Under the pieces are notes generated by a model. The model did not search any database. It was not told where the DNA came from and saw only the letters and a program-made list of their open reading frames with translations. Positions 17,305 to 25,932 of a DNA stretch of 64,000 nucleotides are shown here, piece by piece. The first letter of the stretch is position 1. Each line of letters opens with the position of its first letter. Location of the stretch: contig NZ_POYJ01000001.1 of NCBI RefSeq assembly GCF_002895435.1, positions 248,001-312,000 of the forward strand, read 5' to 3'. The DNA comes from Aquimarina sediminis (GTDB lineage Bacteria; Bacteroidota; Bacteroidia; Flavobacteriales; Flavobacteriaceae). A program made the position numbers and the translations under genes.

Positions 17305-19119
17305 TTAAGAGGTAAAAACAATTTTTGCTTTAAAACCCTGTTCTGGTTCTGATTCAAAAGTAATTGTTCCTCCGATCTCCTCCATGCGGTTTTCCACATT
17401 GAGGAGCCCATTTTTGGTAATAGGTTGTTTACTACTAATACCTACACCATTGTCGATATAGGAAACAACTATCAGTTGTTTTTCTTTAGTGAATGTAATA
17501 GAGGCAAAATTAGCTTTACTATGTTTTTTCATATTGGTGAGTAACTCTTTGATTATATGATATAACTCTACTTTTTTATATGCAGTTACAGAAGACCAAA
17601 AATCATTGTCCAGGGTATTGGTAATAACTTTGGTTGTTTGATCTCCATAAGAGTTTAATAAAGATAATAATTCATCTCCGTATTCATCCCCGGTTTCAAC
17701 TTTATGGTCTCTAGAAATATTTCTCACCTTATGATATACATTGTCGAAACCTTTTAATATTTTTAATTTATCGGGGTCGGTAATAAAATGGGGATCTTGT
17801 TGTAATTGATTTGCTAAATAAAAAATATCATTCCCTACCTCATCATGTAGTTTTTTGGATAATCTATTTTCGGTTGAGTGGCGTTCTTTTATTCGCTCTA
17901 CTTTATTACGTTGCTTCAAATAATTAAATACAAATCCAATTCCTATACATAGTAATAATACCAATGATACTAGAATGACTCTTTGGTATTTTTGTTTTTG
18001 AAGAATTACCTGTTGTTGAGCGTTTTTAGCTTTCATAATTAAATTCTCCTCTCGATATTGATCTGTCTCATATTTTATTTTGGCGAATTGATTTTTGGCT
18101 CGTTGTCTTGCTATATTAATACTATCATTTAATCTTTCGAATTCAATCGCTTCTGTCTTAGGATTATCCTTAAGTTTAATAAGATAGGAAAGCGCTTCGA
18201 CCTTAGAAGTTCCACTTTGTAATGTTTTTGCAATTTGATAAGCATTATTGGCATAAATCAACGCTTTTCCATATTGTTTTCTATCTTGGTAATGTTCTGT
18301 AAGGTGGATGTTACTAGCGAATTGTCCAGAAACATCATTGATTTTTTTTCTATATCGAAAAGCCTGTATTAATTCTTTTTCTGCTTCGGAGTCATTTAAT
18401 TTAGATTTGGCGTAAGCAAGGTTGTCCATTGCTCTAGCTTTTTGTTTAGTTTTTTCACCAAATCCATTATTTGTTAATACCTTATTCAGAATATTAATTG
18501 CTTTTTCAAAATTCCCTTGTTTAATATTAACTACTGCAATATTACTCTTGACAGCAGCTATTTTTATAGAATCTTTTTTTAGCAAAAACAACGCTTTTTT
18601 ATACCAATTTTTGGCATCTGAGTAATTGTGTTGATTCTTTGTTATAATACCTAAATGATTATATAACGCTAACCGATGTTTAGAATCTATAGAATCATTA
18701 AGTAACTCACTTAACATTAATGCTTCAATTGCTGTATTTTCACTTGAGTAATAGTCTCCTAATCTTTTTTGAATACTTGCTATATACCTTAATTTATTAA
18801 TAGCATTGGTAGTATCTCCAAGTAATATATTTAACTCTTTAGATTTTGTATAATATCTTACGGCTTCAAAAGGAGAATTATTCTTTTTATGATAATAGGC
18901 TAATTTGTTATACGCCTTTAATTCAAAATACCTATTATTAGCAACCTTGGCTTTCTGTAATAGTGTATTTGCATAATATATTGCACTATCTAGTTTTACG
19001 TTATTATTTAGCTCTATGATTTTTTCATAAATATTCTCTAGATATAATGAATCTATTTTTTGAGCATAAGAAGAAACAGATAAGAGTAAAAAGAGGAATG
19101 TAACAAAAGTATGTTTCAT
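17305..19119 (-). CDS. TPR-containing sensor histidine kinase (NarL/DesK class)
   Basis: 604 aa. Signal peptide 1-19 (LLLSVSSYAQ), then a periplasmic array of about six or seven TPR repeats (to about 330), a coiled-coil linker (NQFAKIKYETDQYREENLIM), one membrane helix (VILVSLVLLLCIGIGFVFNY), and a cytoplasmic kinase core. The phospho-His is His425 in RLSKKLHDEVGNDIFY, the dimerisation style of DesK/NarX kinases. The ATPase domain shows the N box (ELLTNMKKHSKAN), the G1 box (DNGVGISSKQ) and GLLNVENRMEEIGG. The kinase therefore looks active. It pairs with the downstream LuxR-type regulator. This TPR-HK plus LuxR layout is common in Flavobacteriia, where the periplasmic TPRs probably sense a protein or peptide partner. 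Confidence 0.93.
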   Translation of the reverse strand: MKHTFVTFLFLLLSVSSYAQKIDSLYLENIYEKIIELNNNVKLDSAIYYANTLLQKAKVANNRYFELKAYNKLAYYHKKNNSPFEAVRYYTKSKELNILLGDTTNAINKLRYIASIQKRLGDYYSSENTAIEALMLSELLNDSIDSKHRLALYNHLGIITKNQHNYSDAKNWYKKALFLLKKDSIKIAAVKSNIAVVNIKQGNFEKAINILNKVLTNNGFGEKTKQKARAMDNLAYAKSKLNDSEAEKELIQAFRYRKKINDVSGQFASNIHLTEHYQDRKQYGKALIYANNAYQIAKTLQSGTSKVEALSYLIKLKDNPKTEAIEFERLNDSINIARQRAKNQFAKIKYETDQYREENLIMKAKNAQQQVILQKQKYQRVILVSLVLLLCIGIGFVFNYLKQRNKVERIKERHSTENRLSKKLHDEVGNDIFYLANQLQQDPHFITDPDKLKILKGFDNVYHKVRNISRDHKVETGDEYGDELLSLLNSYGDQTTKVITNTLDNDFWSSVTAYKKVELYHIIKELLTNMKKHSKANFASITFTKEKQLIVVSYIDNGVGISSKQPITKNGLLNVENRMEEIGGTITFESEPEQGFKAKIVFTS

Positions 19120-19161
19120 TCCTCTAAAATAATAAAGTATTAGGAATTATCCTTTCAAATG

Positions 19162-19314
19162 TTAATTACCATCTTCGTCTGGAAGAATCTCTTCATCTTC
19201 TCCTTCGGTAGCGACTTCTTCAATTCCGATTTCATCTACGATTTTTGGAGTGGAACAAGAAAATAAAGTTACATTCGATATAATTATTGTTAAAATTAAA
19301 AGTATCCTTTTCAT
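19162..19314 (-). CDS. Tiny acidic lipoprotein (50 aa)
   Basis: A short frame below usual length cut-offs: MKRILLILTIIISNVTLFSC gives a clear lipoprotein signal (Cys20) followed by STPKIVDEIGIEEVATEGED and EEILPDEDGN. The mature 31 residues are strongly acidic. Its stop lies 42 bases before the kinase start, same strand, so it is likely the first gene of the kinase/regulator operon. Similar tiny acidic lipoproteins next to TPR histidine kinases occur in related genomes as far as I recall. A role as a partner of the periplasmic TPR sensor is plausible but inferred. Confidence 0.75.
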   Translation of the reverse strand: MKRILLILTIIISNVTLFSCSTPKIVDEIGIEEVATEGEDEEILPDEDGN

Positions 19315-19341
19315 GATATTACAGATTAAAAATTAGTAATA

Positions 19342-19570
19342 GCGTGAGCTGTCTGGGCTTCGAACCCAGAGGATAAATTGCCATTCAGCAACACGCAAAA
19401 TGAAAAGAGGCGCCTCTTTAGTTTTTAGGAAGTAGATTGGAAATAGTCAGACAGAATAAGTTTATTGTACTTCCAAGATCAATGCGCTGATCCTGTCTTA
19501 TATTTCCGGTTTCGAATTAGTTTTGTACATTGATCCAGATTGTACAGAAATGGATCATTACCAATTCGAT
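19342..19570. other. Highly structured spacer, possible 5' leader RNA or operator cluster
   Basis: Between the leftward tiny lipoprotein and the rightward gene at 19696 the DNA holds several nested inverted repeats. GCGTG (19342-19346) pairs with CACGC (19392-19396) and encloses two hairpins, TCTGGG/CCCAGA with a TTCGA-containing loop (19352-19370) and TTGC/GCAA (19378-19391), which together form a three-way junction. The palindrome AAAGAGGCGCCTCTTT is at 19404-19419. GGAAATA/TATTTCC with GACAG/CTGTC and GATCA/TGATC spans 19439-19507. CGAATT/AATTCG with TGATCCA/TGGATCA spans 19513-19568. On the minus strand this would be the leader of the lipoprotein-kinase operon. Confidence 0.5.
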
Positions 19571-19695
19571 ACCACAAATAAAGCAGTTACTTGGAAAAGG
19601 AAAGGGAGAGAATAAGGAAAAGAGTTTCCGGAATTATATTTCCATGGAACATCCAAGAGATTATTAGTTTTAAGTGTTGTAAATAAGAAGTTTAT

Positions 19696-20361
19696 ATGTC
19701 AAAAGAAATCTTATTAGCGGCTTTTTTAAAAGCAAAAAATGATAGTAATTCATCAAAGAAAACACATCAGTCTCAATACATTTCTGATGTACTTTGGAGT
19801 AAGTATAAATTTAAGATTGATGAAAGAACATTAAGAGATTATTATAATTCATATATTAAGGGTGAAGAACATAAAGAACTGAAACCCATAGTAACAAAAC
19901 ATTTGTGTAAATTTTTGGGTTATGATGATTATGAAGATTTTTTAAAAAATAAAGGTGATGAAAAGCCTCTTTATAGTCCTCCTAAACGACCTAAGAAAAT
20001 CAATTTTGTAGTACTTTTTTTAATTGGTATTTTGTGTATAGTATTATACCTTGGGGTTGATTGGAAGAGAAAGGAATGCATGACTTGGTCAGAAGATCAT
20101 TATGAACTGGCAATTTGCCCTAAAAGTTTCAACCCTAGTTTTATTCCTATAGATAATGAACGATTAAAAGAATTTAAAAAAATAAAGGTAGATACGAACT
20201 ATACATTTTTTAATGATAAAGGAAAAGCTATTGTTTGGTATGATAAAAAAGAAGGGAAGATTGAATTTTTTAATAAGAGCGGTACTCATCCAACTAATGG
20301 AAACTCGTTAAAACCTGTTACACAGGCTATTGTTCGTAAATATGTGTTTGGAGAAGAATAA
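19696..20361 (+). CDS. Single-pass membrane protein with cytoplasmic N-terminal domain
   Basis: 221 aa. Residues 1-95 form a soluble Lys/Asp-rich domain containing DVLWSKYKFKIDERTLRDYY and HLCKFLGYDDYEDFL, which looks like a helical DNA-binding-like or adaptor fold. Then comes one membrane helix (VVLFLIGILCIVLYLGV, about 107-123) and an exported C-terminal domain (ECMTWSEDHYELAICPK, FFNDKGKAIVWYDKKEGKIE). The family is familiar from Flavobacteriia as a hypothetical protein; I know of no function. An N-terminal regulator joined to an extracytoplasmic sensor would fit the layout, but that is a guess. Divergent from the kinase operon across the structured spacer. Confidence 0.8.
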   Translation: MSKEILLAAFLKAKNDSNSSKKTHQSQYISDVLWSKYKFKIDERTLRDYYNSYIKGEEHKELKPIVTKHLCKFLGYDDYEDFLKNKGDEKPLYSPPKRPKKINFVVLFLIGILCIVLYLGVDWKRKECMTWSEDHYELAICPKSFNPSFIPIDNERLKEFKKIKVDTNYTFFNDKGKAIVWYDKKEGKIEFFNKSGTHPTNGNSLKPVTQAIVRKYVFGEE

Positions 20362-20479
20362 TATATGCAAGAAAATTCGGGAAATTTTTTGGTATATGGA
20401 AATATATACAAACCAAAAAAAGCTCCTACTAATTTTAACAAATTCTGTTAAAAAACAGCTTAAGAATACATCAAACGCA

Positions 20480-20760
20480 TAAATACCCACTTGACTAAGT
20501 AGGGTGAGGTACTTGTATAAGTAGGTATTTGGGCTATTTACTATCCAAGTGGGTACTTACCGAAGTGGGTGTAACCACATTGGGAGTAAGCAAGGGGTAC
20601 TAGGTGAAGTAGGGAGGAGGGACTTCTTATAGTGGCGTACCCTACTTAAAACGGAGAAACCACCGAGTAAAAACACAAGTGACACCGAGTAAAAACACAG
20701 GACAAGGGTCTTATGGAAGTGGAGTACCCCACTTGGGTAAGTACTCCTAAGGTACATTTT
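20480..20760. repeat. Array of degenerate AAGTRGG/GTAC short repeats
   Basis: At least six copies of AAGTAGG or AAGTGGG occur in about 250 bases, often next to GGTAC or GTACTT, with the inverse ACCCTACTT and ACCCCACTT also present. A 17-base unit CACCGAGTAAAAACACA appears twice, 21 bases apart. Base composition is G-rich, unlike the surrounding A+T-rich spacers. No frame is convincing. It is not a CRISPR array, because spacing and units are irregular. Confidence 0.65.
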
Positions 20761-20784
20761 TTTGTTAAAAAATTATGATTCTAT

Positions 20785-20890
20785 AGGACTTCGACTGCGT
20801 TCAGCTCTGACGCAAGATAGTTGATAGTAAGACAAAGCACAGCGGTCACTGAGCCCTTCGACTAGGCTCAGGGAACACGTAGTCGAAGTG
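20785..20890. repeat. Intergenic palindromic repeat element
   Basis: GACTTCGACT (20787-20796) is matched by the inverted AGTCGAAGT (20881-20889), and within them CTGAGCC (20849-20855) pairs with GGCTCAG (20865-20871) around a CTTCGACTA loop. This GTCGAAG/CTTCGAC, CTCAGG-type sequence is characteristic of dispersed intergenic palindromes seen in flavobacterial genomes (recalled). It is probably one copy of a multicopy REP-like element. Confidence 0.7.
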
Positions 20891-20973
20891 AGAGCGGTAT
20901 AGTTTAAAAATAAGAACCTCACACCCCGAGGTTTTCGAAGGATATGAATCTGTTGGTATTGTCATAAAAAGAC

Positions 20974-21017
20974 AAAAAAATACCTCTTTTACCATCAACG
21001 ATGAGTAAAAGAGGTAT
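20974..21017 (-). terminator. Rho-independent terminator
   Basis: On the minus strand a perfect 13-bp stem ATACCTCTTTTAC/GTAAAAGAGGTAT (20980-20992 with 21005-21017) is followed by seven T. It ends the three-gene operon 25154-21052. Confidence 0.92.
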
Positions 21018-21051
21018 AACTACTTTAAAAATAATTAAATTATAGTTTTAT

Positions 21052-22848
21052 TTAAGGACCAGATACATAATCTGTCATTACCCAACCTTCATTATGATAT
21101 ACCAATGTCATACTATCATTTTGATTTAATACAGTATTGCTAGTCGCAGGAGAAATGACCTGACCAAAAAATACTGTAATGGTTGTAGTAGGATGTATAT
21201 TGATCAAATGTACTTTTTGACCAATCTTACCAGCAATAAATCCAGCAAATAGTACATTAGTCGCATTATTAAACAGTACTATAGATCTATCGGTAAGATC
21301 ATAGGTCGAAAAATTGACAGCACTTGTTTCAGTAAAAATAGGTTTACGTATTGATTTACCAACGGATAGTGCCTTTGCAGTTAGGGCATTAAATTTAGCA
21401 TCACCATTTAGACTTAATAGCTTTGTAGGGTCAGCAACTCCATCATTTATAGTTCCATCACTTTTTATTTCTAGACGAGTACTATGTGCTGTTTCTAGGA
21501 AAATCCCACCGTTATCATTATCATCGGTATCTGCTCCTATGGTAGTACTACCCGTATTAGAGGTATTAGCAGTTCCCATACCTACCAGATTGGTAAGGTT
21601 ATTTGGACTACCAATAAAAGCAGTAGCTTTTACTGACCCGTCTACTTCTAGTGTCTCAGTAGTGGTACCATTTCCAATGTTTACTTTGCCATTTGGTGCT
21701 ACTCCAATACTATTATCTGTTGCACCCGCTCTAATCGTAAAAGGTGTTCTATTGCTTGTTGAATCTTTTACTGCAAAATAACTCTGCCCACTAGCTAATC
21801 CCTCATTAATTTTTATAACCCAATCATTTCTAGGAAAACTGGCAGAAACACTGGTATCATCAAAAAAGATATTCATTGTATTATCACGTAGTACCATATG
21901 ATTGGTTCCAAAATCCATTCCTGGGGTAGCATCCTCACCAATTCCTAATCGATTTTTTACGAGCGCATCCTGAAAAAAGAGGTGATTTCTGGTGTTAAAA
22001 GTGATATTATCAGTTCCTAGTGATTTTAAGGTTCCTGTATTATCATAGTAGAAGAGGAACCCTTTGGCATTTTGCTCATAAAATAAGGTTCCGGGAGTTT
22101 TTGTACTAGTACCATTGATATTTCCACTACTTAGTACCATACCATTTTTAACACCTAAAACAGCACTGCCAAATGTTGAAGCATCAGTAAATCCAATACC
22201 TACTTTTCCAGTTTTATAATAGACATCATCACTAATTTTGGACCATACGATATCAAAAGCAGTTCCTGTAGTAGTACCAAACCCAGGAAATGATACCTTG
22301 GTAGAGTTCAGCGCTACATCACTAGCCATCTGATCGAGGTTTGTAGCTGCTGTGATATTTAGTAAGTCTAATTTATCAGACTGTTCTGTAGTTATCGTTA
22401 TAGGTCTATTACTTAGGGTAGTGTACTCAGCACTTAGCGCTTTACTTGTTGTAGAGCTACCCATAGCATAAGGCATACTGTGCAATACAGCCGTACCTAC
22501 TATATCATACTCAGTGCCCCCAGTGGGATCAGTTTCTGTTTTTATATAATGCACATCATTGCCCCAATTAATATCAGCTAATGAACCTGAAACAACATCT
22601 CCTTCACCAACTAACACAGTTAACAGACCCGCAAAATTTGTGGTAGTCTCATGTGTCTCACTATATACCGTAGTACCTGTGCTGCTACCTTGTAGTATAC
22701 TAATACGTAGAGATACAGGAGTATTGATCACTAATACATCTGAAGCATTGCGTACAATTGCTTGATAGCTAAAATGCTCAGGTGATTGCGCATGCATACC
22801 CGCTATAGTAGCAAGGAAGCATATAACTATTAATAATTTCTTCATCAT
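21052..22848 (-). CDS. Secreted tail-fibre-like repeat protein (paralogue A)
   Basis: 598 aa with signal peptide (LLIVICFLATIAGMHAQ). The N-terminal domain SPEHFSYQAIVRNASDVLV, then VSLRISILQGSSTGTTVYSE and AVLHSMPYAMGS, is a common Bacteroidetes secreted module. The rest is made of short beta repeats, including KVGIGFTDASTFGSAVLGV, IGVAPNGKVNIGNGTTTETL and ATAFIGSPNNLTNLVGMG, as in phage tail-fibre and adhesin stalks. There is no chaperone (intramolecular peptidase) domain at the end; the C-terminus NDSMTLVYHNEGWVMTDYV is a small beta cap. Four bases separate it from its paralogue upstream. It is probably a surface or secreted fibre; substrate unknown. Confidence 0.8.
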   Translation of the reverse strand: MMKKLLIVICFLATIAGMHAQSPEHFSYQAIVRNASDVLVINTPVSLRISILQGSSTGTTVYSETHETTTNFAGLLTVLVGEGDVVSGSLADINWGNDVHYIKTETDPTGGTEYDIVGTAVLHSMPYAMGSSTTSKALSAEYTTLSNRPITITTEQSDKLDLLNITAATNLDQMASDVALNSTKVSFPGFGTTTGTAFDIVWSKISDDVYYKTGKVGIGFTDASTFGSAVLGVKNGMVLSSGNINGTSTKTPGTLFYEQNAKGFLFYYDNTGTLKSLGTDNITFNTRNHLFFQDALVKNRLGIGEDATPGMDFGTNHMVLRDNTMNIFFDDTSVSASFPRNDWVIKINEGLASGQSYFAVKDSTSNRTPFTIRAGATDNSIGVAPNGKVNIGNGTTTETLEVDGSVKATAFIGSPNNLTNLVGMGTANTSNTGSTTIGADTDDNDNGGIFLETAHSTRLEIKSDGTINDGVADPTKLLSLNGDAKFNALTAKALSVGKSIRKPIFTETSAVNFSTYDLTDRSIVLFNNATNVLFAGFIAGKIGQKVHLINIHPTTTITVFFGQVISPATSNTVLNQNDSMTLVYHNEGWVMTDYVSGP

Positions 22849-22852
22849 CCTA

Positions 22853-24673
22853 TTAATTATTAAGTCCTATACAATACCAGTTTGTTCCATCGTAGATAAA
22901 TGTGACGCTCCCATTGGCTGCTAAAACAATGTTAGTATTTCCTGCTAGTTGAAAATTCTGTGCCGCAGTAGCTGCATTATGTACAAAAGTAATTGCCGAT
23001 GTTAAAGCAGTAATAGTCACTGATTGTCCTGCTACACCACCATCAAATGCCTGAATACTAGAAGCTACTTGACCGTTAAGGATAATAAAACTTTTATCTG
23101 CTACTGTATACGTGGTAGGAAATGCCGTTGCCGAAGCTTCAGTAGTTGCGGCAAGTGTCATAGTTTGTAAGTCTGCATTTCCTCCCAAAGTTAAATCTTC
23201 TACTTTTACATCTCCGATTACTTCGAGAGCTACTGTTGGGGTAGATGTTCCTATTCCTACAGCACCTGTATTGGTAATTGTCATACGGGTGGTATTTTGT
23301 GTTTGGAACGAAATTTCTCCTACACTATTAGCATCTGTATCGGCGGCAATAATAGTGTTCCCAGCATTTGCAATTCCTCCTGTACCCGATGTAATTCCTG
23401 TTAATCCAGAGCCATCTCCTATAAAAGAATCAGCTTTTATAGCACCAATAACCTCTAATTTGGAAGAAGGAACATTAGTACCCATTCCTACATTACCATC
23501 AGGAGCCACATATAATGAATGATCAGGGGCTCCGGCTCTAATCTTAAATGGTGTCGTTCCACCAGTAATATCCAATATAGCAAAGTGAGAAGTCCCTCCA
23601 TTAGCAGATTCATTTGCCTCGATCTGCCAGTCATTGGCAGGCATGGTTCCCGAAACATCATCAGAATCATCAAATAATATCCTTAGGTTATTTTCTTTAA
23701 GGATGATAGTACTAAAACCAAAATCCTGACCATTTACCATGTCTTGACCAACACCTAGACTACTCTGTATAATGACATCAGAGTTAATAATGGCATCGCC
23801 ACTTTCCATAGTCCATAATCCACCTGCATACGTAACTCCTCCAGAATTAATAGTAACATCGGTATTGGTATTATCTATATAATGAAAGCTTCCACTACCA
23901 GTATTGTCATAGTATAAACTTCCGGGTGTTGTTGCTGCAGGAGTGCCATCAAACAGGATAGGACCACCTACATGTAATTTGGAATCTCCAAAACTACTAT
24001 TCTCATCTACCCCAATCCCTACATTACCAGTGGTATAAAATATGTCATTGGTAGTATCAGATTTTGCCCATATCACATTGTCTCCTTCGAGAGCTGTCCC
24101 TGGTACCGTTCCAAATCCAGGGAATGTCGTTTTAGTATTATTCGCAGTAACTTCAGTTTGCAGTTGATTGATATCAACAGGAGAAGTAATTGTAATAAAG
24201 TCAATTTTGGCAGACTGTGCAGTAGTAATCGTTGTTGGAGTATTGGTCAAAGTATTATAATCGGCCGTTTCTGCAAAATCAGCTGTAGCCGCATGTAAGG
24301 CATAGGGTACACTTAGTAATTGATTCACAGTAGACATAATGTAGTTTGTAGCACCACTTGGGTCGATTTCTACTTTTATAAAATAAGGACCATCTGTCCA
24401 ATCTATGTTTTCAAAATCAGATCCAGAACCAATAATAATATTGGCAAGACCATTAATATTGGTAGTTACATTCTGAGTTTCAGAATATATCGAAGATCCC
24501 GTGGCAGAGGATTGTAGAATAGTAATTTGTACTCCGACATCAGTATTGGCAAGTACAGTGTTACTTACATCTCTTATAATGGCCTGGTAGCTGATCCTTT
24601 TAGAAGAATCCTGCGCGAGGGATGATAGAGGTATGGATAATAAGCATAGTAATAAAGTAATTATTCTCTTCAT
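22853..24673 (-). CDS. Secreted tail-fibre-like repeat protein (paralogue B)
   Basis: 606 aa, signal peptide LLCLLSIPLSSLAQ, paralogous along its length to the next gene: the N-terminal module RISYQAIIRDVSNTVLANTD, the SVPYALHAATADFAETADYN linker, and stalk repeats such as GNVGIGVDENSSFGDSKLHV, NVGMGTNVPSSKLEVIGAIK and GAVGIGTSTPTVALEVIGDV. The VGIGTxxPxxxLEVxG pattern is the hallmark of tail-fibre-like surface proteins in Bacteroidetes. The C-terminus VTFIYDGTNWYCIGLN is a beta cap. It lies between the T9SS-tailed gene (4 bases) and paralogue A (4 bases), so all three are one operon and probably one surface structure. Confidence 0.82.
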   Translation of the reverse strand: MKRIITLLLCLLSIPLSSLAQDSSKRISYQAIIRDVSNTVLANTDVGVQITILQSSATGSSIYSETQNVTTNINGLANIIIGSGSDFENIDWTDGPYFIKVEIDPSGATNYIMSTVNQLLSVPYALHAATADFAETADYNTLTNTPTTITTAQSAKIDFITITSPVDINQLQTEVTANNTKTTFPGFGTVPGTALEGDNVIWAKSDTTNDIFYTTGNVGIGVDENSSFGDSKLHVGGPILFDGTPAATTPGSLYYDNTGSGSFHYIDNTNTDVTINSGGVTYAGGLWTMESGDAIINSDVIIQSSLGVGQDMVNGQDFGFSTIILKENNLRILFDDSDDVSGTMPANDWQIEANESANGGTSHFAILDITGGTTPFKIRAGAPDHSLYVAPDGNVGMGTNVPSSKLEVIGAIKADSFIGDGSGLTGITSGTGGIANAGNTIIAADTDANSVGEISFQTQNTTRMTITNTGAVGIGTSTPTVALEVIGDVKVEDLTLGGNADLQTMTLAATTEASATAFPTTYTVADKSFIILNGQVASSIQAFDGGVAGQSVTITALTSAITFVHNAATAAQNFQLAGNTNIVLAANGSVTFIYDGTNWYCIGLNN

Positions 24674-24677
24674 AGGT

Positions 24678-25154
24678 TTATTTTTTTATTATTTTAAAAG
24701 TCTTTAGGGTATTGCTTCTATCTTTTAAGGATAGGATGTACGTTCCTTTTGCATACGTTCCCATTAGGATAGTGGATATATTACCTTTTACAGGACTTTT
24801 TGTAATTAATTTTCCGTGAATATCATGTATATAATAACTGATATGCACTAAGTCAACAAGATTAATTAATAGTGTTAATCTGTCTGTGGTAGGATTTGGA
24901 TATGTACTTACGTTTAATTGAATCCCGTCTAATTCTGGATTACTCAAGACTTCAATTTCAAAAGCTTGTTGTGTTCCTTCAATTATCGAACCGACCTCAT
25001 TTAATGTAGTGTTATAAAAAACTTGCCCTACAGTAAAACTTGATGTTCCACCAGTTCCAGTAGCATTTCCGCCAGAGGATACTGCACTTTCTTGAGATAG
25101 TACCCGAGTGCCAGAAAGAATCAAAACAATAAAGAATAGTAATTTTATTTTCAT
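24678..25154 (-). CDS. T9SS type A sorting domain protein
   Basis: 158 aa: signal peptide (LLFFIVLILSGTRVLSQ), a short beta domain SGGNATGTGGTSSFTVGQVF with GTQQAFEIEVL, and a C-terminal T9SS sorting domain (YPNPTTDRLTLLINL, then GKLITKSPVKGN, YAKGTYILSLKDRSN, TFKIIKK). The SGGNATG-FTVGQV domain is widespread in Flavobacteriia, usually as the first gene before fibre-like secreted proteins. The sorting domain sends it through the type IX system to the cell surface or medium. First gene of the operon. Confidence 0.88.
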   Translation of the reverse strand: MKIKLLFFIVLILSGTRVLSQESAVSSGGNATGTGGTSSFTVGQVFYNTTLNEVGSIIEGTQQAFEIEVLSNPELDGIQLNVSTYPNPTTDRLTLLINLVDLVHISYYIHDIHGKLITKSPVKGNISTILMGTYAKGTYILSLKDRSNTLKTFKIIKK

Positions 25155-25412
25155 ACAGTAGTGATTTTATTTGATGCGAAATTACATAAATTATATCCAT
25201 TCTGAGAGGATAGTGTGATATACTTTTTATTCATAATAAACTTATTATCAGTTATTAATGAGTGTTAGTAATGCCTGGGTAATCAAAAAGTTATTCTATT
25301 AAGCCTTAGCATATTGATAGAGTGGTAATTTTCAAAAATACCACGTATTGGGTATATACAAATCAATTTCTTTTTAAGATTTTTACGTTAGATACATAAA
25401 AAATCTATTCAC

Positions 25413-25916
25413 ATGTCTAATACAAATACATATGCTTTAGGGTCAAAAAGATTAGCTACTATCGAGATGGAAATGTTTAACCATCTTGAAAATAAGACTA
25501 TACCTCCTAAAGAGCTAAAGAAAAAATTCAACCGCAGAGCCAGTCAGAAAACAATCGATACTATTATTGAGAAATCAGTATTTTTTAATATTAATCATAC
25601 TGGTGATGCAGAGATTAAGGTATCTTCTCATGATGCCACGATAACTTATGATTTTACCTATCAGGGAGCAGATCATAACGTCTCTATCAAAATTGATGGT
25701 AAATCGGGCAGTGTGGGGTCTGGAAAAGTACTTAAAGGAATTAGATTGTATGGTCCCCGCTATAGATTGAAAGCTTATGTAACTGCTAGTGAACCTGGTA
25801 GGATATGGACTTTTACACCAACCTCAATAGAGGTCGAAGGAGATCAAAGAGTTATGAACCCTAGGGAAGAAAAAGGGAACAGAAATAAGCATATTGATAA
25901 CCCTACAAACTTATAA
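25413..25916 (+). CDS. Hypothetical cytoplasmic protein
   Basis: 167 aa without signal or membrane segment. The N-terminal half is helical and basic (MEMFNHLENKTIPPKELKKK, FNRRASQKTIDTIIEK); the C-terminal half is beta-rich (ATITYDFTYQGADHNVSIKI, GKSGSVGSGKVLKGIRLYG, RIWTFTPTSIEVEGDQR). I do not recognise it. Its stop lies 16 bases before the exported barrel-like protein, so they are cotranscribed. The start ATG at 25413 is the only sensible one. Confidence 0.7.
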   Translation: MSNTNTYALGSKRLATIEMEMFNHLENKTIPPKELKKKFNRRASQKTIDTIIEKSVFFNINHTGDAEIKVSSHDATITYDFTYQGADHNVSIKIDGKSGSVGSGKVLKGIRLYGPRYRLKAYVTASEPGRIWTFTPTSIEVEGDQRVMNPREEKGNRNKHIDNPTNL

Positions 25917-25932
25917 CCTAAAGCGTACAACT

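Noticed and set aside
17292..17411. Forty-residue N-terminal extension of the LuxR-type regulator
   Set aside because: It is read out of frame from the kinase gene end; the receiver domain begins at MFTKIIIAED, which fixes the start at 17291.
19352..19370. Hairpin with TTCGA loop, like a tRNA T-arm
   Set aside because: The flanking bases do not give an acceptor stem, D-arm or anticodon arm of tRNA size, so it is not called a tRNA; it is reported only as part of a structured spacer.
20557..20757. 66-aa minus-strand frame in the repeat-rich spacer
   Set aside because: It is built from the short repeats themselves and has no independent coding signal.
20480..20760. Possible CRISPR array
   Set aside because: Repeat units are short and degenerate, spacing is irregular, both orientations occur and no cas gene is near.
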